The notes under the pieces were generated by a model, which was given only the letters and a program-made list of their open reading frames with translations, had not been told where the DNA came from and ran no database searches. This document shows, piece by piece, positions 32,318-41,400 of a stretch of 64,000 nt of DNA. The position numbers and the translations under genes were made by a program. Every line of letters begins with the position of its first letter. The stretch's first letter is position 1. Where the stretch lies: contig JASEVX010000005.1 in NCBI GenBank assembly GCA_031761405.1, positions 32,988,869 through 33,052,868 on the forward strand. The letters run 5' to 3'. This DNA comes from Serripes groenlandicus. Taxonomy: Eukaryota; Mollusca; Bivalvia; Cardiida; Cardiidae.

Positions 32318-32401
32318 ATGCCACTGTGTGAAACCAATGTTGCTGACAGTGCAGAAGGAACAGATCATGTGGATCTTGCTGGAAACGAAAAATATTTAGA
32401 G
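32318..32401 (+). CDS. Gene B exon 1
   Basis: ATG after an in-frame TAG 18 nt upstream. 28 codons beginning MPLCETNV, ending KYLE before donor GAG|GTTCGT. Differs from gene A by M to T, Y to D and Q to E plus two silent changes by hand count. Confidence 0.88.
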
Positions 32402-35400
32402 GTTCGTTTTAATTGATTGATTGATTAGGTTTTAAAGTCGTTTTCAACAACTTTTCAGTCATATCACGGCGGCCAGTTCACCTACACATGCGTTTACTGG
32501 CTTTCTCAGACCAGTACTCCACACAACATGCTTTCCAAGCAACTGACTGCTTTTCGACATGTATAGACTGTTAGCCCATTGGTGAAAGACAAATGATGCA
32601 TTTCGCATTGACTTTTGTCAAACGTTGGAAAGAATGTTGGCCGAGCTGGAATTCGAACTGACAACTCCTGGAGAAGTCATTTATTATTCACGACAGCTGA
32701 ATTATTGAATCATTATTGGAAAAAGAGAAATTGTTAACAATCTAAACTACGGCTCCTTTTCTTACAAGAATTCTACTCTTATTATATATAGACATTACGG
32801 GTACAGGAGAATAAAGACGACCACTTTCGTCTCTAAAGTCTATACAAATCAACAATTCAAATTAGATTCCGCAACTTGAACTGTCACAGCATATTGCGTG
32901 CATTGTTCACTGACCCCACTGGAACAATTTATGTGTACACAAATAAACATTCATTATGCAAATATTTTTTGTTAAAGGATGGCCACTCGGGAAACTTTTT
33001 ATTCACGGGAAATGGATACAAATAGCGTAAAAACAAAAAAATACAACAAATCTTGAATTCACAAGATGTTTTTAATTAGCATTAAACATGTATGACTAAA
33101 GCCGACTGTCCATTCTTTAAAAACCATTTATTGTTTTTATAATTGATTACAACACAACACAATTCAGGGTTTCCTCTGTAATTTGCCAAATTCGCCAATG
33201 ACGGAAAAGAAAATGGCGAAAAAATTATTTGCCGTAAACAGTTGTTTTTTATACACGAAATTTCCTTTCCATCTCAATCAAATGCTAAAAAAAAAAATAT
33301 AACACACAGCCAAAAACAGAAAAGGAGAGCTTGAGAAAAGTTATTTTTTCATGTTCTTAAATACGTACTTGACAATCAAACCCTATTTTGTGGGTACTCA
33401 AAAGAAGTAAGACAATTTATTTGAGTTCTTCCCTCATACAACAATTCTGCAGCAGACAACTTTGAAAACGATCAGACAAAAATATGGAAGATTTCTATAA
33501 ATGAAAGAATAATTGGATTTACTGATTAAAGTTGAAAACATTGTGACAAAAGGAGAAATTGCTCATTATGAGCAATTTATCTGTTTATCACTATGTTTTC
33601 AAAAGTCATCTGCTGCAGAGGTGTCAGAAAGCGTCTACATGTGGGAAGTGGTTAACTAGTCCACTAGAAAAGGTTAACCAACCTCTTTTATTACAGGATG
33701 ATGAAAGTAGAAAACAGAGTTTGAAGAAAGAAAAAGTGAGACAGACAACTTTCACTGACTGGCCGCCGTCTTTACCAGTGTCTCTAAATGATCTAGCCAA
33801 GGATGGTTTCTTCTATCTAGGGACAGGGGATCGTGTTAAGTGTATCTATTGTAACCTCATCTTGAAAAATTGGGAACAAGGAGACATAGTGAGGGATGAA
33901 CATAAAAAGTTCAATTCTTCATGTCCGTTTTTGTTGGACAGATGTGTTGGTAATATTCCTTTAGACCAGGAGACATCTTTGCCAGTTCCAAAATACCCAG
34001 AGTTCAGTAAACCGGCATGTAGAAGAGAGACAATGAAAAATGTACCTAAATTGTTTTTAGGTTATGAAGATTTGTTTGTTGAAGCTGGATTTTATTATAC
34101 AGGTAATGTTTTAAGCCCTTTGCTAAACTCCTGCAATTGTTATTGTACCCCTGATATTCTACCTGAAAGACTTGCATGTTTCTGAAAAGTCTTAACCCTT
34201 TCCAACATACAGCCAAACAGCAGCAGACGACTTTGAAAAAACATTGGCAAAAAAGGGAAAATCACCATAAAAGATATTATATTAATTAATTAAAGTTTAA
34301 AATATTTTGGCAAGAGGAGAAGTTATTTATTATCAGAAATTTGTCCTTTTTCCACAATATTTTCAAAAGTAGAATTGTCAGAAAGCGTCTGTATGTGGGT
34401 AAGGACTAGGTGTAAAAGTTGATGAATGTCAGTAACAGACAAAGAATACTGCACTAACATGCAAGCTGATCTTGTACTACATTGTCTTCATTGTAATTTA
34501 ATCATGTATTTTAATCATGTCATTCTGAGGCATCTGCAGCCCACAACTTTAGACAATATTGTTGCAATAGAAGTAAATGTATGCTCATGATGAGCAAGTT
34601 CTCTATTTGTCACAATGATTTCAACTCTATTCAATTTCGATACTTATTTATGCATATAAAATACTAAACTTAATTGGAAATTATATCCAGCGTTACTCTT
34701 TCTGTAATATACATGTACATGTCTGTTTTTATTAGATGGCACCAAGGATTTAATCATTCTCGTGGACATTTTTGAAAATCCCATCTACCAGACCCCATGT
34801 TGGAAGAGAATAATTAAGGTGGAATCATACCTTTGAAATAACGTCGTTTTTGCGACAATGATAGTGTGGTAAAGAAATCACCATGACTTTCTCGTTTGAT
34901 GTGGTATTCGGATAAAATCAACACCAGACTGTAGGAAATAAAATTATGTGCGTGAGGATATATCAATTCCACACAACTGCCAAGACAATAAATGTAACAA
35001 AAGGGGAGTTTAATAAAATTTTCGCTAGAATCCACATGAAACAACTCTAATTCATTTAATTATGTCTCCCCCTGTATACAGGGGAGATATATTGTTTTTG
35101 TCCTGGGCGTCTGTCTGTCTGTCCGCCTGTCCGAAATAAATCGTGTCCGCTCCATATCTCCAAGACGGCTTGAAGGATTTTCATGAAACTTGGCTCACAT
35201 GTTCACCTCATCAAGGCAACGTGCAGAACCCGCGTCTCGACAATATAGGGTCAAGGTCACGCTTGAAGGTCAAAGGTTTGAGGCTTTATTTCGTGTCCGC
35301 TCCATATCTCCCAGACGGCTTGAAGGATTTTCATGAAACTTGGGTCACATGTTCACCTCATCAAGGCGACGTGCAGAACCCGCGTCTCGACAATATAGGG

Positions 35401-38400
35401 TCAAGGTCAAGGTCACACTTGAAGGTCAAAGGTTTGAGGCTTTATTTCGTGTCCGCTCCATATCTCCGAGACGGCTTGAAGGATTTTCATGAAACTTGGG
35501 TCACATGTTCACCTCATCAAGGCGACGTGCAGAACCTGCGTCTCGACAATATAGGGTCAAGGTCACGCTTGAATGTCAAAGGTTTGAGGCTTTATTTCGT
35601 GTCCGCTCCATATCTCCCAGACGGCTTGAAGGATTTTCATGAAACTTGGGTCACATGTTTACCTCATCAAGGCGACGTGCAGAACCCGCGTCTCGACAAT
35701 ATAGGGTCAATGTCAAGGTCACGCTTGAAGGTCAAAGGTTTGAGGCTTTATTTCGTGTCCGCTCCATATCTCCCAGACGGCTTGAAGGATTTTAATGAAA
35801 CTTGGGTCACATGTTCACCTCATCAAGGCGATGTGTAGAACCCATGTCTCGACTGTCTGTCTGTCTGTCCGTCCGTCTGTCCGTCCCAAATCGTGTCCGC
35901 TCCATATCTCCAAGACGGCCTGAAGGATTTTCATGAAACTTGGGTCAAATGTTCACCTCATCAAGGCGATGTGCACAACCCATGTCTCGACTGTCTGTCT
36001 GTCTGTCCCAAATTTATAGGTTGGAATGTTTTGAGAGATTTTGACAGATATTTGAGGGGAGACATCTGTTTTTTGCAAAAACAATTCTAGTTTCTAATTC
36101 CTTTTAAAGTCCCCCCCCCCCCCCCCCCCCCCCCCGATTTTGTTGTTGAAAACATATATGTTATTAAGGACGCCCATTTGTCAATAAATACTCAATTGCA
36201 GCAATTACAAAAAGCATTGGTATACCATTTTCTAAAGCAGTGTCATTTCATGTTGTACAAATTTTAGAATAATATTTTGTCACTGGAACATTGCAATTTG
36301 CATAGGTCATGGAGATGGAATGAAGTGTTTCCAATGCGGAGGTTTATTGTTGAACTGGGAACCAGAAGATGATCCATGGGAAGAGCACCAACGCTGGTTT
36401 CCCCATTGCGAGTACTTGACAAACAGACCATATGCAGAGGACCCGTAAGTACTCTTCAATTGTTACTTGTACTTTTTTATTGAGACTTTATCCTATTAAC
36501 CCTTTCCCACATACAACAAATATGTAGCAGGAGACTTCTCAATAATAAAATGGAAAATCTCCCTAAATGAAGACATACTTATTGAATAGGGTTGAAATCA
36601 TTGTGGCAAAAGTTTAAATTTTTCATAATTTGATATTTTTTTACCAAGATGTTTTCAAAGTCTTCTGCTGCAGATTTGTTGTATAATGGGAAAGGTTTAA
36701 ACCTTTATTGTTTTATTCTCCCAATGTCTGTCCGAATAAACCCCTACCTGGTCATATTAGAGGATTATGGGGCCTTTTAAGGGACACTTATATATATGTA
36801 ATAGATTTGATGAGAGTGGACTATACAATAGTTGGAATTAAAATCATGTGCTTTTTAGGTCACCTGAGCTTTGCTCAAGGTGAGTTATTGTGATCGCCTT
36901 TTGTCCGGCGTCCGGCGTCCATCGTGCGTCAACTTCTTCTCCTCAGTAACCGGTGGATCAATTGGGATGAAACTTCACAGAAAGCATCCTCTCAATGACC
37001 TCACCAGATTTCCTTTTTGGGATCCATGCAGAATTCTGGTTTCCAGGGCAACGAAATGAAAAAAACTTCAAAATTCTTCTTCTCCCAAACTGGTTGGCAG
37101 ATTTTGCCTTTATTAATATATGGCTATAGTGAAAACTCAAAAAATCTTCTTCTCCAAAAGTGTCAGGCCGATTTTCAAATAATTTTGTAGAAATGTTTCT
37201 TGGATGACCCTCTATCAGATTCCTTCAAGCCAAGTTGATTGGTGAAAAAACATGGCAGCCAGGAGGGCGGGGCTATTTTGCCTTATATGGCTATAGTGAA
37301 AACTTAAAAAATCTTCTCCTCCGAAAGTGTCAGGCCGATTTTCAAATAATGTTGTAGAAATGTTTCTTATATGACCCTCTATCAGATTCTTCAAGCCAAG
37401 TAGATTGGTCGAAAAACATGGCCTCCAGGGGGGGCGGGGCTCTTTTGCCATATATGGCTATAAGTGAAAACTTAAAAAAATCTTCTTCTGCCAATCTGGT
37501 TGGCAGATTTTCAAATAATTTTGTAGAAATGTTCCTTGGATGACCTCTGTCAGATTCCTTCAAGCCATGTTGATTGGTCGAAAAACATGGCCGCCAGGGG
37601 GAGGGGCGGGGCTATTTTGCCTTAAATATGGCTATAGGGAAAACTTAAAAAATCTTCCTCTCCAAAAGTGTCTGGCCGATTTTCAAATAATTTTGTAGAA
37701 ATGTTCCTTGGATGACCCTCTATCAGATTCCTTCAAGCCAAGTTGATTGGTCGAAAAACATGGCCGCCAGGGGGGCGGGGCTATTTTGCCTTATATGGCT
37801 ATAGTGAAAACTTAAACAATCTTCTTCTCCGAAAGTGTCAGCCTGATTTTCAAATAATTTTGTAGAAATGTTACTTAAGTGACCCTCTTTCAGATTCCTT
37901 CAAGCCATGTTGATTGGGTCAAAAACATGGCCACCCAGGGGGGGCGGGGCTATTTTGCCTTATATGGCTATAGTGAAAACTTAAAAATCTTCTTCTCCGA
38001 AAGTGTTAGGCAGATTTTCAAATAATTATGTAGAAATGTTCCTAGGGTGACCCTCTATCAGATTCCTTCAAGCTAAGTTGATTGGTCGTAAACTATGGCC
38101 ACTAAGGGGCGGGGCTTATATAGCTAAAGTGAAAAAATAAAAAATCAGGTGAGCGATTCCAGGGCCATCATGGCCCTCTTGTTATTATTTGTTTATATTT
38201 TTCTTTCAATGTCTTAACCCCTTCCCTCATGTAGATGCTTTCTGACACCTCTGAAGCATAAGACCTTTGAAATCATAGTGACAAATGGAGAATTGCACAT
38301 AATTTCTACCATCATTTATAGAGATTTTCTATATTTGGACTTGATAATCTCAAACCCGTCTTCTGTAGATTTGTTGTATGTGGGAAAGGGTTAAAATAAT

Positions 38401-41400
38401 TTTGAACATTTGTACAAAAAAATATTTAACCTGAGGTAAAATAATGAGATGCACACAATGTCATCTTCTTTTATTTCATTAACCCTTTCCCACCTGCAGA
38501 TGCATTTCGATGCAATAGCAGCAGACAATTTTGAAAACTTTATGGCCAAAGGTGAAATTGCTCAATTTCCCCTTTGGCCACAATGTTTTCAACTTTATTT
38601 AACAATTAAACTATCTTTTATGGAGATTTTTTAGGTTTTTATTACTATGTTTTCAAAGTCTTCTGCTGCAGATTTTGTTGTATGTAGAAAAGGGTTAAAA
38701 TAGAGATTGAATTTTCCATAGTTTTGCTGACATGGTTAACTGTAGATTTGTTGTATGTAGAAAAGGGTTAAAATAGAGATTGAATTTCCATAGTTTTGCT
38801 GACATGGTTAACTGTAGATTTGTTGTATGTAGAAAAGGGTTAAAATAGAGATTGAATTTTCCATAGTTTTGCTGACATGGTTAACTGTAGATTTGTTGTA
38901 TGTAGAAAAGGGTTAAAATAGAGATTGAATTTTCCATAGTTTTGCATGACATGGTTAACTGTAGATTTGTTGTATGTAGAAAGGGTTAAAATAGAGATTG
39001 ATTTTCCATAGTTTTGCTGACATGGTTAACTGTAGATTTGTTGTATGTAGAAAAGGGTTAAAATAGAGATTGAATTTTCCATAGTTTTGCTGACATGGTT
39101 AACTGTAGATTTGTTGTATGTAGAAAAGGGTTAAAATAGAGATTGAATTTTCCATAGTTTTGCTGACATGGTTAACTGTAGATTTGTTGTATGTAGAAAA
39201 GGGTTAAAATAGAGATTGAATTTTCCATAGTTTTGCTGACATGGTTAACTGTAGATTTGTTGTATGTAGAAAAGGGTTAAAATAGAGATTGAATTTTCCA
39301 TAGTTTTGCTGACATGGTTAACTGTAGATTTGTTGTATGTAGAAAAGGGTTAAAATAGAGATTGAATTTTCCATAGTTTTGCTGACATGGTTAACTGTAG
39401 ATTTGTTGTATACGGGAAAGGGCTCATCAAGAAATAAGTTTGATTTGCTTGTTATGAAGAATTATTTTTAAGTGACTCAACAGATATTTTTGCCCAGAAA
39501 AAAGGTATGCTGAGGGTTGACTCTTTCTCACATGCAGACACAATTTGACGCCAATGCAATTTCTCCTTTTGCCACAATGTTTTTAACTCTCGTTTTGAAA
39601 CTAAACTTTTATATAAACAGATTTTAAGCTGGTCTGTTTTTCGAGGAAAAAAATATGGAGTATTGTGATCCCCTTGGTGTCTTCATCACAAAACTTCAAC
39701 CTTACCTCATAACTCATAAAACGCTCCAACATTTATGGAGAAACTTGGTACACATGTTTCTAGGAACAATATGCATGATTATGCCAAGTCTAATAAATCT
39801 GGATTAAATAATTATTCTGTTATGCACCTTTTACAACTAATAGAAAATAACAGAAGAGCCTGGTGTTCATTTGCGACGCTCTTGTCCTTTTTTTTCTCAA
39901 GATGATTTCAAAGTCGTCTAGCACAGATTTTACATGTATGTTGGAAAAGGTTTATGCTGCAAAACTGTTGCAAGTCAGCTTTCTGTTGTTGTATTCGGTT
40001 GTTAATTTCATTATTTCTGTATTTAAATGGACATTTTTCAAAGTTCAATGATTTACCTATAGATGTCTTTTTCTCTGCCAGATTTGATGAAGATAGTTTG
40101 GTCAAGTCCTGTCTAGAACTGGGGTATGACAGAAAGTGTGTTGAAATGGCTGTAGCACGGCGCAGGAGATCAAATAGTAAGACAAAGTAACATCTTGAAT
40201 TTTTAAAAGTGTAATTTTGAGTTAAAAGCATCATGGTAAAAGGAGAAACTGATTGTTTTGGGCACTTCCTTCTTCTTAATACTGTTGTCTGCCTGGAAAG
40301 GGCAACACATAGGGATTACTTTTCTTGGTCTGGTTGTCCGTCCACATGTTTGTAATCAATCTTTCACTATTGGACACGTTGTCAGGCGACATATGTGTTT
40401 CTTAATATTTTTTTTTATTTCACAATGTTTTCAAAAGTCATGTTCTTTAAAGTCACCAAAGAGATGAATTATGTTTACATTCAGGCCAAACAAAATATTG
40501 CAAAATAGAAACAATAGTCTATTCCTTTTACTTTTTATATCATCTGTCATCATGAATAGAATAATACTTAACCCTTTCCCTCATATAGACGCTTTCTGAC
40601 GCCTCTGCAGCAGACAGCTTTTTGAAAACATAGTGACAAAAGAAGAAATTGCAAACAAAACATGCAATTTCTCCTTTTGCCACAATGTTTTCCACATTTT
40701 GTCATAGGTTATCCATTCAATTATGGAGATTTTCTATTTTTTGACAAAATGCGTTCAAAGTCGTCTGCTGCAGAATTGTCGTATGAGGGAAAGGGTTAAA
40801 ACATAACTAGTGTCTAGTGTGCATATTATCAGAGTTATTTCCCTTTTTATTGTTTGGCCATATTCTCCCTTATTTTCTAATGCATCAACTTCAAACTGTG
40901 TAAACATATAGATGGCTTGTGACCTATAGATGTTCAATGTAAAATAATCATAACTATAACATGACTTTATTAGATAACATGAGCAGAAGGCTAGGGATGG
41001 ATCACTCTGTCTGTTCTCAGTTTGTCTCCTCCTATACCACTGAGTCAATTACATATTACCTTCATAGGAATGTTACTTTTGTGGTCGTCTTTCATAATTG
41101 ATTAACCCTTTCCCTCATACAGCAATTCTGTAGCAGACGACTTTATGTTAGATAATGTCAAGAGTTTCTCTATTTATTTTTTACATGTCTAATTACTTAT
41201 TAAATTTGGCTCTAAGCAGCTTGTTTAGACATGTCCTTAACTGATATTCCATCTTTTTTACAATGCCTTCTCATTGCAGTTAATTTCTTTACCATTCTTG
41301 ATCCAATTTCTCCTGACATCATCAGTTATGTGCTACTATGCCCTAACTTAGATGATCTCAGAAGAGCCATCTTGTTTAGTTTACCTACTTTATCTGTGTT

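Noticed and set aside
33559..33696. Apparent N-terminal extension of gene B exon 2 starting at 33559
   Set aside because: It translates a MITE before a good acceptor (TTACAG|GATGAT). Exon 1 at 32318 joins in phase and has a counterpart in gene A.
35143..36090. Open frames of 231 and 65 codons with 50-residue repeats
   Set aside because: They lie in tandem units of a repeat element. The frame is open only because unit lengths are divisible by three. No start context, splice evidence or known domain.
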